This document shows positions 1 through 8,596 of a stretch of 21,815 nt of DNA, piece by piece; positions within the stretch are counted from its first letter, which is position 1, and every line of letters starts with the position of its first letter. The translations under genes and the position numbers were made by a program. The stretch comes from Amoebophilaceae bacterium (GTDB taxonomy: Bacteria; Bacteroidota; Bacteroidia; Cytophagales; Amoebophilaceae), in NCBI GenBank assembly GCA_025455725.1, contig JALOLY010000012.1:1-21815 (forward strand), written 5' to 3'. Under the pieces are notes generated by a model that was not told the origin of the DNA, did not search any database, and saw only the letters and a program-made list of their open reading frames with translations.

Positions 1-225
1 GTTTCACAAATCGTTCGTTAACCAGCTGACTGACGTTCACGTTAACTGCCAGTTACCACCGCTGTCCACAGAACGTGTTTGCCTCGATCGACGAGCTGGA
101 CTCAAAATTGTATCGTCTAACTAACTGGAAAACTGACTTAGCTGCTTATCTGGGCCAAGATTCATGGAAACAACTAAGCTCGTTGGAGAGAGCTCAGGTG
201 GCCATCTGTTCTGTGCCTACCAACG

Positions 226-271
226 GGCAATCGGGCAGTGTCCAGACTCAGAACAACTAGGCAATCGGGCA
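226..271. repeat. 12-base direct repeat pair
   Basis: The word GGCAATCGGGCA occurs exactly at 226-237 and again at 260-271, with starts 34 bases apart. There is no third copy and no array. It may be a short duplication in non-coding sequence. Confidence 0.5.
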
Positions 272-488
272 AGCGTATTTGGCATTTATTGTCCGCAGAT
301 CTAGGGCTTGGCGGAAGACGTTGGTTTTTCTCTGATGACGTCACTACCATCCCGGGACCTAGTTGCAATTTCGCCGCAGCTACTCGAACCAATTAGGCAT
401 CGTTCTGTCACAGGTGTCACATCAACGTTTGGTTGATGAGGCTGACAGTTACCATCAGACTGCTGTTGCTGCTGGTGCAGACACTGTT

Positions 489-513
489 GTCGTTGGTTAC
501 TGTTACCAACGAC
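489..513. repeat. Perfect 9-bp inverted repeat
   Basis: GTCGTTGGT at 489-497 and ACCAACGAC at 505-513 form a perfect 9-bp stem with a 7-base loop. No T-tract follows on either strand, so this is not an intrinsic terminator. It could be an RNA hairpin or a protein-binding site. Confidence 0.5.
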
Positions 514-897
514 CGATTCGTAGGATGGTAAAAATTCGTCGTCGATCACCTAAAACACATTTCAGTACACTGAGGGGGAGTCAGAATTCACAACAAAAAC
601 TTTACGGCAGTCTTTATTGCGACAGTTCAAAATGATTGGGAAAAAGTAGGCCTGAGACTTCAAATAACGTAAATTATTGAACCCTGCTATCCCTTTTTCC
701 CAGACGGATGATGAGACCCGTTGTGTATCCTGTCCTTACAAAGGCATCTGTCAGCGACATTAGGAACGCTTGGTTTAGTAAGACAGGTTATGGCCTAATT
801 TTTTTCTCCACTACAAGGGTAAGTTCTGTTGCCGTTATGCTCTTTGGGGAAGATTTAGGTCAATGGGTGCGGATACTTAAGTGGCATAAGACTAAGC

Positions 898-2103
898 CTA
901 TTTGTACTTGTTTTTTAGCGTTGTTCTTTGTTCTTGGAGTTCATCTATACTTTCATCGATATCGCCTCTACTAACGCTCAAGATGATGCCCACAGCCATG
1001 CCTGTGAATAGTAGGGAGGTGCCTCCCATACTTACAAAGGGCAATGGAAGTCCTGTAACAGGTCCCAAGCCTACGGCTACGCCCATGTTGACCATGGCTT
1101 GGAGTACTAGTGCAAAGCTGAGGCCAGCTGATAACAACCCACCGTAAGCCCGGTTGCTTTGAGAAACATTGCGGATGCCTTTGTAGAGCAAGGCTAAGTA
1201 TAGCAGTACGACCACGACGCCACCCACTAGACCATATTCTTCTACCAGAACAGCATAGATGAAATCTGAATAGGGATGAGGTAAAAAGTTTCTTTGCTGG
1301 CTATTGCCTGGTCCTTTGCCGTACAGCCCACCCGTAGCAATTGCGATATATGCCTGCTCTGTTTGGAAGGGTAGCTTATCTTGGGTAAAGACTTTCAGAC
1401 GGCTCAAAGCTGTTGCGCCTCTTTGTCCTGCACACATAGCAATAAAACCCACCATGATGCCAACTGCCGTCAGCATCATCAGGTATTTGATGGGCGTCCT
1501 ACCGATATACATCAACAACATGCAGGTCAGCAAGAGTAACAAGGCGGAAGAAAAGTTAGTAAGTGCGATGAGACCACAAATGACGCCACACCACACTAGC
1601 ATAGGCATCAAAGTTTCCTGGAAATTGCCGATATGGCGCTGTTGTTTAGCCAGCATATTGGCGAGGTTGGCTATTAAAGCGAGTTGGGCCAAATCGGAAG
1701 GTTGAAAAGCTTTGTTGATGACTGGGATGGTCAGCCAACGAGAAGCTTCATTGAGGGTGAGTCCATAGCGCCAAGTCAAGAACAGCAGCGGTACAGAGAT
1801 CCATAAAGCAAGCTTGGACAGACCCGGATAGTAGCGATAGTCTATCTTATGTGCCACCCACATGACTCCCAGACTACTCAGTATTAGTAAAGAATGTTTG
1901 ACCAAGTAATATTCTGTATTGCCTTGCATCTTGCGATAAGCCAAAGCACCGGCAGCACTATAAACGGTCAGGATGCTCAAGGTGGTTAATAACAACATGA
2001 TCGCCCATATAAAGGGGTCACCTTTGAGATGGCGTTTTAGCCACTGATTGATGGGTTGTTTCATCGTTTGGTTGATTTTTCTTACAGGGTCAATGGGGGC
2101 CAT
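898..2103 (-). CDS. ftsW: FtsW/RodA/SpoVE-family peptidoglycan glycosyltransferase (FtsW)
   Basis: This is a SEDS-family integral membrane protein of 401 residues. The family polymerises lipid II into glycan strands at the division septum, working with a class B penicillin-binding protein. About ten hydrophobic segments run from residue 31 to 378. The signature loop LPHPYSDFIYA (residues 274-284) contains Asp280, which corresponds to the catalytic aspartate of the family. GLPLPFVSMGGTS (351-363) is the usual C-terminal family motif. The start at 2103 is favoured over an internal ATG at 2064 because AAGGAAGGA lies just upstream. The start codon directly follows the murD stop with no spacer, so the two are surely co-transcribed. 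FtsW rather than RodA is inferred from the murD linkage. Confidence 0.95.
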   Translation of the reverse strand: MAPIDPVRKINQTMKQPINQWLKRHLKGDPFIWAIMLLLTTLSILTVYSAAGALAYRKMQGNTEYYLVKHSLLILSSLGVMWVAHKIDYRYYPGLSKLALWISVPLLFLTWRYGLTLNEASRWLTIPVINKAFQPSDLAQLALIANLANMLAKQQRHIGNFQETLMPMLVWCGVICGLIALTNFSSALLLLLTCMLLMYIGRTPIKYLMMLTAVGIMVGFIAMCAGQRGATALSRLKVFTQDKLPFQTEQAYIAIATGGLYGKGPGNSQQRNFLPHPYSDFIYAVLVEEYGLVGGVVVVLLYLALLYKGIRNVSQSNRAYGGLLSAGLSFALVLQAMVNMGVAVGLGPVTGLPLPFVSMGGTSLLFTGMAVGIILSVSRGDIDESIDELQEQRTTLKNKYK

Positions 2104-3429
2104 TTATCCTTCCTTGTCTTGGGCACTTTGCGCGTGCAGCACGGCTTGTTTAAAGCGTTCGCCTCTTTCTTCAAAATTTTTGAACAGGTCAAAGCTAGCG
2201 CAAGCTGGGGAGAGCAGCACGATGCCTGCGGGTTTTGCTAAAGTAAGTGCTATCTCTACTGCCTCTTCCATGTGCTGTGTTTCATGGATAGGTGCCACGA
2301 GTTGCTGGAAGGCTTGGTGTAGCTTCGTGTTGTCTTTTCCCAGGCAGACCATTGCCTTGACACGTGTTTTTGAGAGGGTTTGCAGTGTTGTATAATCATT
2401 ACCTTTGTCTACACCGCCCGCTATCCAGACGATGGGTTGTGAAAAACTCATCAAGGCAGCGTAAGTTGCTGCTACATTGGTACCCTTGGAGTCGTTGTAG
2501 AAGTGTACCCCATCGATTTGCGTAACCCACTCGATGCGGTGAGGAATACCTTTAAAGGTGGTTAGTCCTGTTTGTATTTGTGCTGTGTCTATGCCGAGAA
2601 TTTGGGCCACTTTTAAGGCCACGAGGGTGTTGAACCGATTGTGTTTTCCTAAAAGCTGGCAATTAGCGGTGTCAAGTATGGAGCGTGATACATTGGCCTC
2701 GATGCTGTGCTGTATTGATACGGGATGTTGGTGAGGTAGTATGGTATGTTGCCGTCGGTAAGTCTGTATATTAATGTCTTCTTGGTTGTAGATGAAATGA
2801 TCTTTAGAAGTCATATTCCGCAGCATGTTGAATTTAGCCTGAATATAAGGTTCCATCTGGCCTTGATATCGATCTAGGTGATCTGGCGTGATGTTCAGTA
2901 AACATGCAATAGCTAGCTTGCAGCTATACATCCCCTCTAGTTGAAAACTACTCAGCTCGAGTACGTAGTATGCACGATCTTTCTCTAAAACTTTTCTAGC
3001 AAAGCTGGTGCCTACATTGCCAACTATATCCACATCAAGCCCTGCTTCTTTTAGTAGGTGGTATGTGAGGTGTGTTGTGGTTGTCTTGCCGTTGGTGCCT
3101 GTCACACCAATCAGTGAAGCCTGGGTATAGCGACTAGCCAGCTCTATTTCAGCAATGATGGGAATACCTCTTTTGTGAATTGTCTTAATGATGGGGGTAC
3201 TATCTGGTATACCTGGACTTTTGACTATTTCATGGGCTTCCAGGATAGTGTCTTGGGAGTGTTGTCTCTCTTCAAAGACAATTTTGTGTGCTGTTAGTGC
3301 CTCTTTGTAAGGTGCAGCAATTTCACCCGCATCGGAGACAAATACTGATAAACCCTTTGCTTGCGCTAGTAGTGCGGCACCTGTACCACTTTCTCCTGCG
3401 CCCAGTATCGCTATTTTTTTGATGGACAT
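2104..3429 (-). CDS. murD: UDP-N-acetylmuramoyl-L-alanine--D-glutamate ligase
   Basis: MurD adds D-glutamate to UDP-MurNAc-L-Ala in the cytoplasm using ATP, the second step of stem-peptide assembly. The protein is 441 residues, normal for the family. It opens with a Rossmann-type nucleotide fold (IAILGAGESGTG, 7-18). SPGIP (71-75), the ATP loop GVTGTNGKTT (108-117), TPDHLDRY (181-188) and Lys199 in QAKF follow; that lysine is carbamylated in the family. The C-terminal LLSPACASFD...NFEERG block is also typical. I chose the ATG at 3429, which puts the protein start at IKKIAILGAG, rather than an in-frame TTG at 3477. It forms an operon with ftsW. The usual neighbour mraY is missing upstream. Confidence 0.96.
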   Translation of the reverse strand: MSIKKIAILGAGESGTGAALLAQAKGLSVFVSDAGEIAAPYKEALTAHKIVFEERQHSQDTILEAHEIVKSPGIPDSTPIIKTIHKRGIPIIAEIELASRYTQASLIGVTGTNGKTTTTHLTYHLLKEAGLDVDIVGNVGTSFARKVLEKDRAYYVLELSSFQLEGMYSCKLAIACLLNITPDHLDRYQGQMEPYIQAKFNMLRNMTSKDHFIYNQEDINIQTYRRQHTILPHQHPVSIQHSIEANVSRSILDTANCQLLGKHNRFNTLVALKVAQILGIDTAQIQTGLTTFKGIPHRIEWVTQIDGVHFYNDSKGTNVAATYAALMSFSQPIVWIAGGVDKGNDYTTLQTLSKTRVKAMVCLGKDNTKLHQAFQQLVAPIHETQHMEEAVEIALTLAKPAGIVLLSPACASFDLFKNFEERGERFKQAVLHAQSAQDKEG

Positions 3430-3618
3430 AAAATATATTGCTGTACGGTGTGTTGAGTCAAGAAGCCATTCAAGCAACCACGATGTGCGTCCCGGTTGGG
3501 GCTTGTATTTGTTGAAAACAGCTCCCTAGCCTACGCAAAGAAAAGCGTATGCGCATTGTGTTTTCCCCGGATGAGTAGCACTTTTGTGGGCCGTTGGGTA
3601 TACAAAAAACACAAGTTT

Positions 3619-5439
3619 ATGGAACAGATTCGGAATATCGCCATTATTGCTCACGTGGATCATGGCAAGACCACCATGATTGACTCGCTGCTGCAGCAGT
3701 GTGGTACCTTTCGCGCCAACCAGAACATCACAGAGCGGGTCATGGATAGTAATGACTTGGAAAAAGAACGGGGTATCACCATTCTCGCCAAATGCACTTC
3801 AATTAAATGGTATGATGTTCGTATCAATATCATTGATACCCCCGGACACGCTGATTTCGGCGGGGAGGTAGAGCGTGTATTGTCTATGGCTGATGGTGTC
3901 ATGCTACTGGTTGATGCTGCTGAGGGGCCTATGCCACAGACCAAGTTTGTTTTAGGTAAAGCGCTATCACAAGGATTAAAGCCTATGGTGGTCATTAATA
4001 AAGTGGATCGCTCCGATGCCCGTTCGGATGAAGTGGTCAATGATGTGTTTGACCTATTTGCCACACTGGGTGCAGATGACCAACAGCTTGATTTTCCTAT
4101 ACTCTATGCTTCAGGGCGTAGTGGCTGGTGTGTTCGTGAACTGCAAGATGAACGAAAGGACCTTACGCCTATGCTCGAGCTCATCGTGGCGCATGTTCCA
4201 GTGCCTCAAGTAGATAAAGAAGGGCCCTTTTCTATGTTGGCTACCTTATTAGATTCAGATGCGTTCCTGGGGCGTATTCTCACAGGGCGCATTGTCAGTG
4301 GCACGGCAACACTGAATATGCCTATCAAAGTATTGAACTTGCAGGGTGAACAATTAGAATGCGGTCGGCTCACCAAACTGCAAATCTTCTCTGGTGTGGA
4401 ACGTGTGCCTGTGAGCAAGGCTGTTGCTGGCGATATTGTCTCTATTGCCGGTACTAAAATTGCCTCAGTGGCCGACACAATTTGTGATGTAAGTGTCAAC
4501 GAACCGGTACCCTCTACTCCCATTGACCCGCCGACCATGGCCATCACCATCAGTGTCAACGATTCTCCCTTGGCTGGACAAGAGGGCTCAAAAGTTACCA
4601 GTCGTATGCTCTATGATCGTCTGATGGCAGAGGACGAAACTAATGTAGCCATTACTGTCACGCGGTCAGTAAACAAAGATAGTTTTGAAGTAGGTGGTCG
4701 TGGAGAATTACAATTGGGCGTACTAATTGAGACCATGCGTCGTGAAGGGTTTGAAATGTCTATTTCGCGTCCACGTGTTCTGCTCCAAAAAGATAGTAAC
4801 GGCGTACTACTGGAGCCTATGGAAGAAGTTGTCGTTGATGTTGATGAGGATTTTAGTGGAACGGTGGTGAAGAAAGTGTCGCTGCGCAAAGGAATTATGA
4901 CGGATATGCGTCCGTCTGGTAGGGGAAAAACGCGCATTACCTTTCTGGCCCCGTCTCGTGGATTAATTGGTTATCAAAGTGAGTTTCTCACCGATACACG
5001 GGGCACAGGCGTGATGAATAGACTTTATCATAGTCATGCAAAACATAAGGGTGCTATTGAAGGTCGTCGCAATGGTGTGCTTGTCTCCACGGGTCAAGGT
5101 GAGGCTGTTGCTTATGCTATCTTCAATTTGCAAGATAGGGGCACCATGTTTGTGAGTCCTCAAGACAAAGTTTATGGGGGCATGATAGTGGGCGAACATA
5201 ACCGAGAAAATGACTTGGAGGTCAACATTTTGAAAGGTAAGCAACTCACCAATATGCGTGCTTCTAGCACAGACGAAGCGGTACGACTGATACCGCCACG
5301 GAGAATCTCACTGGAGGCGATGCTTTCCTACATTGATGAGGATGAGCTTCTTGAAGTGACACCAGAAAGTCTTCGGCTACGTAAACGTGAGCTGGATCCT
5401 AACAACCGCAAGAAAGCTTCTCGGACTGCTAAAGGATAA
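3619..5439 (+). CDS. typA: Translational GTPase TypA/BipA
   Basis: TypA is an EF-G-like GTPase that binds 70S ribosomes and helps large-subunit assembly and stress adaptation. The 606-residue length is normal. The GTPase motifs are clear: G1 AHVDHGKTT (11-19), G2 RGITI (51-55), G3 DTPGH (73-77) and G4 NKVD (127-130). EF-G-like domains II, III and V follow, with the TypA-specific C-terminal region, including the RGLIGYQSEF-type segment, around residues 445-560. The open frame extends upstream to a TTG at 3496. The ATG at 3619 is preferred because homologues begin with a short stretch such as MEQIRNIAIIAHVDHG. It is divergent from murD across 189 bp, and its transcript probably ends at the hairpin at 5550-5577. 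Confidence 0.96.
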   Translation: MEQIRNIAIIAHVDHGKTTMIDSLLQQCGTFRANQNITERVMDSNDLEKERGITILAKCTSIKWYDVRINIIDTPGHADFGGEVERVLSMADGVMLLVDAAEGPMPQTKFVLGKALSQGLKPMVVINKVDRSDARSDEVVNDVFDLFATLGADDQQLDFPILYASGRSGWCVRELQDERKDLTPMLELIVAHVPVPQVDKEGPFSMLATLLDSDAFLGRILTGRIVSGTATLNMPIKVLNLQGEQLECGRLTKLQIFSGVERVPVSKAVAGDIVSIAGTKIASVADTICDVSVNEPVPSTPIDPPTMAITISVNDSPLAGQEGSKVTSRMLYDRLMAEDETNVAITVTRSVNKDSFEVGGRGELQLGVLIETMRREGFEMSISRPRVLLQKDSNGVLLEPMEEVVVDVDEDFSGTVVKKVSLRKGIMTDMRPSGRGKTRITFLAPSRGLIGYQSEFLTDTRGTGVMNRLYHSHAKHKGAIEGRRNGVLVSTGQGEAVAYAIFNLQDRGTMFVSPQDKVYGGMIVGEHNRENDLEVNILKGKQLTNMRASSTDEAVRLIPPRRISLEAMLSYIDEDELLEVTPESLRLRKRELDPNNRKKASRTAKG

Positions 5440-5549
5440 GCGAGGGAGGGTCTTTTGAGTAAGGGAGCTGCTGCTTTTGATGGGATCTCGATGCTGATAC
5501 GGTGCGAGTACAAGGCAACCATGTGAACCTAGCCATGGCTCCGACGTAT

Positions 5550-5577
5550 GTCGCGCGTTAGTACGTGCGACTTTTTT
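5550..5577 (+). terminator. Rho-independent terminator downstream of typA
   Basis: GTCGCGCGT (5550-5558) pairs with ACGTGCGAC (5563-5571) as a 9-bp stem with one G-T pair and a TAGT loop, followed by six T at 5572-5577. The T-tract is on the plus strand only, so it serves typA. The hairpin overlaps the last codons and the stop codon of the convergent CPBP protease gene. Confidence 0.75.
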
Positions 5578-6469
5578 GATGCCGCAAAAGGGTGGCTAGG
5601 GTGATGGCCATAACAACACAAAACATAAACACCGGCATGGAAGGTGCCTGCAAGGTAACGATGTCTTGCTCGATGAGTCCTCGTTGATGCAGGAAGAGTA
5701 TGATCAGCGTAAAGGCGTTATTAAAGAAATGTGCAGCTATAGGAAAAAGTAAATCCTTGGTCCACCAATAGATATAACCAAATAATGTTCCGAGTAAAAA
5801 CCTGGGCAAGAAGCCATAAAACTGTAGATGAATGGCGCTAAAGATAAAAGCGCTGATACCAATGGCTAGGTGGATGTTACTAGTAAGTTCATGGCAAATT
5901 TTCTGGACTAGGCCCCTAAAAAGAAGCTCTTCACCTATGGCGGGAATAACACCTATGACCACAATGGCCCCCCCTAGCTCCTCTAGTGATCGAAAAGTGG
6001 TGAGTAAGGTGGTGATTTTTTGTAAGGCAGCTTCTTTTTCTTGTGCCCATATTTCAAATGTCTTGAGCCAATGGGGAAGTGTGATAACCGCGTTCCATTG
6101 AATAAACCATGTGTTAATTACCATGAAAACTAGGACCAATCCTAGGGTGAGGAGCAGAGGTACGGAGTAACGTTGGTTCCACGGAAAGAGTGTTTGCACG
6201 CGTTGCTGCATGAAAACGTATAAATAAAGTAAAGGTGCCACAATAAATGCGCTGCTAGATACAATAGCTTGTAACATGAGTAGCGGCCATTTAGGAGGCA
6301 CTGCTGTCTTCATGGCTTCTCCAACATCACCAATACCTGAAAAACAAATTGCAGACGCTGCTAGCTGGCCTAAAAAAGTGCCCAATGTTACCAAAGAAAA
6401 TAACAAGGCAAGATGGCTCCAGGATGCTCTGCTGGCTGATGCAGAAGGAACGGTATGTTTTTGAGGCAT
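5558..6469 (-). CDS. CPBP-family intramembrane metalloprotease
   Basis: This is a 303-residue polytopic membrane protein of the CPBP (Abi/CAAX protease-like, Rce1-related) family. Hydrophobic segments lie near residues 17-43, 62-87, 102-124, 167-180, 200-213, 222-236, 240-258 and 277-296. The family motifs are intact: GEELLFRG (179-186) supplies Glu180, Glu181 and Arg185, FSAIHLQ supplies His214, and HFFNN (247-251) supplies His247 and Asn251. In bacteria such proteins are linked to bacteriocin immunity or membrane-protein processing. The substrate here cannot be told. The gene stands alone, convergent with typA, and its stop codon lies inside the typA terminator hairpin. The ATG at 6469 is the first in frame and has no clear ribosome-binding site. 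Confidence 0.88.
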   Translation of the reverse strand: MPQKHTVPSASASRASWSHLALLFSLVTLGTFLGQLAASAICFSGIGDVGEAMKTAVPPKWPLLMLQAIVSSSAFIVAPLLYLYVFMQQRVQTLFPWNQRYSVPLLLTLGLVLVFMVINTWFIQWNAVITLPHWLKTFEIWAQEKEAALQKITTLLTTFRSLEELGGAIVVIGVIPAIGEELLFRGLVQKICHELTSNIHLAIGISAFIFSAIHLQFYGFLPRFLLGTLFGYIYWWTKDLLFPIAAHFFNNAFTLIILFLHQRGLIEQDIVTLQAPSMPVFMFCVVMAITLATLLRHQKSRTY

Positions 6470-6578
6470 GTGTGCACGGAACTTAAATAAGAATGTCGGG
6501 ACTTATCACTGATTAACTGACTCATGTATGGATTCAGCAACCGCTTTGAACAAGGTGCGGGATCATTCTCATAGTGCT

Positions 6579-7559
6579 ATGGTACAGATTGGAAACATAC
6601 AATTGGGCGATTTTCCGCTACTGCTGGCTCCCATGGAGGATGTGAGCGACCCTCCCTTTAGGGCTGTATGCAAAGAAAAGGGAGCTGACTTGATGTACAC
6701 AGAATTTATTCTTGCAGAGGGCCTGATTCAAGATGCCACCAAAAGTATCCAGAAACTAGATATTTATGACTATGAGTACCCTATGGGCATTCAAATATAT
6801 GGTGAGAAGATCGGTTCCATGCGTGAAGCAGCTGCCATTGCCGAAGCATCTCAGCCTGCCCTTATCGACATTAATTATGGCTGTCCGGTCAAGAAAATAG
6901 CTTGTCGTGGGGCTGGTGCGGGTATTCTCCTGGATCTCCCTAAAATGCAAGCTATGACTGCAGAAATTGTCAAGCGTGTCTCTGTGCCCGTGACAGTGAA
7001 GACTCGGTTGGGCTGGGATGAGAGTACGATCAATATTGTGGAAGTGGCCCAAAGGTTACAAGATGTGGGTATCCAGGCCCTGACTATTCACGGAAGAACT
7101 AGAAAGCAGATGTACAAAGGGGAGGCCAATTGGGAGCTCATTGCAGCGGTTAAAAATCATTCTCATATTCACATTCCCATTTTTGGCAACGGCGATATTA
7201 GTAGTCCCCAAAAGGCCTTAGAATACAAGTATAAGTATGGTGTAGATGGTATCATGATTGGGCGTGCCAGTATTGGCTATCCTTGGATCTTCCAAGAGAT
7301 CAAGCATTTCATGAAGACAGGGGCCGCGCTTCCGCCACCCAATTTGCAGGAACGAATAGAAGTCATCAAAAAGCACTTACGATGTGCGCTGAAATGGAAA
7401 GGTGAAAGGACGGGCTTGCTAGAAATGCGAAGCCACTACACCAGGTATTTCAAGGGTATAGAAAATATCAAGTCTTTTCGGACAGGATTGGTCACAGCCT
7501 CTACCCCTGAGGCCGTGGATGCCATCTTAGATGAGATTGCTTGTGCTTGCGCGCACTGA
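6579..7559 (+). CDS. dusB: tRNA-dihydrouridine synthase (DusB-type)
   Basis: This FMN-dependent enzyme reduces specific uridines in tRNA to dihydrouridine. The 326-residue TIM barrel shows FPLLLAPMEDVSDPPFR (12-28), the active-site cysteine Cys102 in NYGCPVKK, Lys141 in VTVKTRLGWD, IHGRTRKQMYKG, NGDISSP and the FMN-binding GIMIGRASIGYPWIF. The open frame begins at an ATG at 6528. I prefer the ATG at 6579 because homologues start at a peptide like MVQIGNIQLG, but neither ATG has a Shine-Dalgarno sequence. The gene appears monocistronic, between the divergent CPBP protease and a 0.39 kb decayed spacer. DusB is the usual subtype in this phylum, and the subtype rests on overall resemblance. Confidence 0.94.
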   Translation: MVQIGNIQLGDFPLLLAPMEDVSDPPFRAVCKEKGADLMYTEFILAEGLIQDATKSIQKLDIYDYEYPMGIQIYGEKIGSMREAAAIAEASQPALIDINYGCPVKKIACRGAGAGILLDLPKMQAMTAEIVKRVSVPVTVKTRLGWDESTINIVEVAQRLQDVGIQALTIHGRTRKQMYKGEANWELIAAVKNHSHIHIPIFGNGDISSPQKALEYKYKYGVDGIMIGRASIGYPWIFQEIKHFMKTGAALPPPNLQERIEVIKKHLRCALKWKGERTGLLEMRSHYTRYFKGIENIKSFRTGLVTASTPEAVDAILDEIACACAH

Positions 7560-7948
7560 TGTTAGACTAGCATGGAGCACCCTTTTGCTTCTTTGCTCAG
7601 TATCTGGGTGGAAAAAATACGAGACCTCGTACACGTGCCACCCGGAGTTCTCCCCAAAAAAGCGGATAAGCCAATATGATCGTAAGGAAATTTTCCTCTT
7701 CAACTATAAAAATGTTCATTCAGGTGATCCTATGCCATGCAAAGGATTCAGTACTTTTTTAACTTTCCCTGTACTTGCACGTGCTATAGTGGTTTAGATA
7801 CGGCAGATGATGTTTCCTGGGTAGTGTGTAGGGTTGCTAAAACAGCATACAAGATGGCTGCTAATGCTATGCAAAAACAAACTATAATGACTACTTTCCG
7901 GCTTTTAGCTGTTTTTTTATCTCAAGGTAAAGTAGATTTCCGGGCACC
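7560..7948. other. Spacer with decayed element
   Basis: No intact gene was found in these 389 bp between dusB and the outer-membrane protein gene. The two short open frames seen here show no family resemblance. The segment 7631-7744 is a diverged copy of 20392-20507 and is described separately. The rest, 7745-7948, shows nothing recognisable; it should hold the promoter of the gene at 7949, but no exact TAnnTTTG box with a partner TTG is present. Confidence 0.5.
7631..7744 (-). pseudogene. Remnant copy A of a lost protein-coding element
   Basis: This stretch aligns over about 115 bases with 20392-20507 at roughly 75-80% identity by eye, mostly with transition differences. Read on the minus strand, both copies encode a shared peptide pattern: GIGS near the start, then ENFL or KNFL, AYPxFxG and VAR. 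Copy A has a one-base deletion between the GIGS part and the rest, so its frame is broken. No flanking inverted repeats or family match are recognised. It could be a transposase fragment or a multicopy gene of the lineage. Confidence 0.5.
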
Positions 7949-8596
7949 ATGAAAAAATACACACTTCTTACAGTGCTCTTATTGGGTATCACAGTGGCGC
8001 ATGCCCAGGGAAGGCTAAGCATTCAATTATCGCCCGGCATATCCCTGAACAGGGTGCATACAAACCCTAACAATCAAGGTTTTTCTTCGGCGGGGGCCGC
8101 TTTTTACTTTAAAACTGGTGTCGTTGGTGATTATCCTATTCGAGAGAATTACTGCGTAAGCACGGGGTTGTTGTATTCAGCCCAACATCTTGCTATTGAA
8201 AATAAAAAATCATCACCCAGTCTTCTAGAAGCGCATGCACTGCACTACCTACAAACTCCTCTTCTTCTCAAACTTTACACAAGCGAGCTCACATTAGATA
8301 CTCGACTCTACGTGATGTTAGGCATTATTGGCCAACTTAGAATCAACGCAAGAAACACTGAACTGCAAGCAAACTTGCAGCAGCCTTTCATTAAGACATT
8401 TCGTCGTTGGGGCTGTTCAGGGTTACTGGGTATGGGAATCGAGTACGACCTCAGCCTGTCTACTAGTGTTTTTGGCGGCTTTAGTTATCAATATGGACTG
8501 CTAAGCGTCATTGCACAACATGCTCAGCATCCGCCTGCTTCCAGGATGATGGGCCATAGCGATCTACTGAGTATCGATTTGGGAGTAAGATTCTGA
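7949..8596 (+). CDS. Outer-membrane beta-barrel protein (PorT/OMP_b-brl-like)
   Basis: A 215-residue protein with a clear Sec signal peptide: MKK, a hydrophobic core, then AHA before Gln20 as the likely cleavage site. The mature part alternates polar and hydrophobic residues in short strands separated by turns. It has glycine-rich openings (LSPGISLNR; FYFKTGVVGDYPI) and ends in LLSIDLGVRF, a terminal Phe typical of proteins inserted by BamA. This matches the small eight-stranded porin-like barrels common in Bacteroidota (the PorT/outer membrane beta-barrel domain group). The ligand or role is unknown. It is probably a client of the BamA/Skp/SurA system encoded downstream. Family assignment is by pattern only. 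Confidence 0.75.
   Translation: MKKYTLLTVLLLGITVAHAQGRLSIQLSPGISLNRVHTNPNNQGFSSAGAAFYFKTGVVGDYPIRENYCVSTGLLYSAQHLAIENKKSSPSLLEAHALHYLQTPLLLKLYTSELTLDTRLYVMLGIIGQLRINARNTELQANLQQPFIKTFRRWGCSGLLGMGIEYDLSLSTSVFGGFSYQYGLLSVIAQHAQHPPASRMMGHSDLLSIDLGVRF

Larger units (their letters stand above)
1..897. other. Gene-poor, probably decayed region
   Basis: No open frame here looks like a real gene. The longest are under 90 codons, overlap each other on opposite strands and match no family I recognise. In the Bacteroidota dcw cluster, murG normally follows ftsW, and this stretch lies just downstream of ftsW on the minus strand. I find no glycine-rich MurG N-terminus or other MurG signature in it. The region holds a 12-base direct repeat (226-237 and 260-271) and a 9-bp hairpin (489-513). 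It reads as long-decayed sequence, but a small RNA cannot be excluded. Confidence 0.5.

Noticed and set aside
75..635. Several short open frames on both strands near the left edge
   Set aside because: All are under 91 codons, overlap each other and show no family motif; treated as chance frames in decayed sequence.
3430..3460. TTG, 21 bases, TATATTTT on the minus strand just before murD, close to the Bacteroidota promoter pattern
   Set aside because: The box touches the murD ATG, so transcription would start inside the coding sequence; not usable for the chosen start.
3496..3618. 41-codon N-terminal extension of TypA from a TTG codon
   Set aside because: It is unlike TypA homologues, which start right before the first GTPase strand; the ATG at 3619 fits better.
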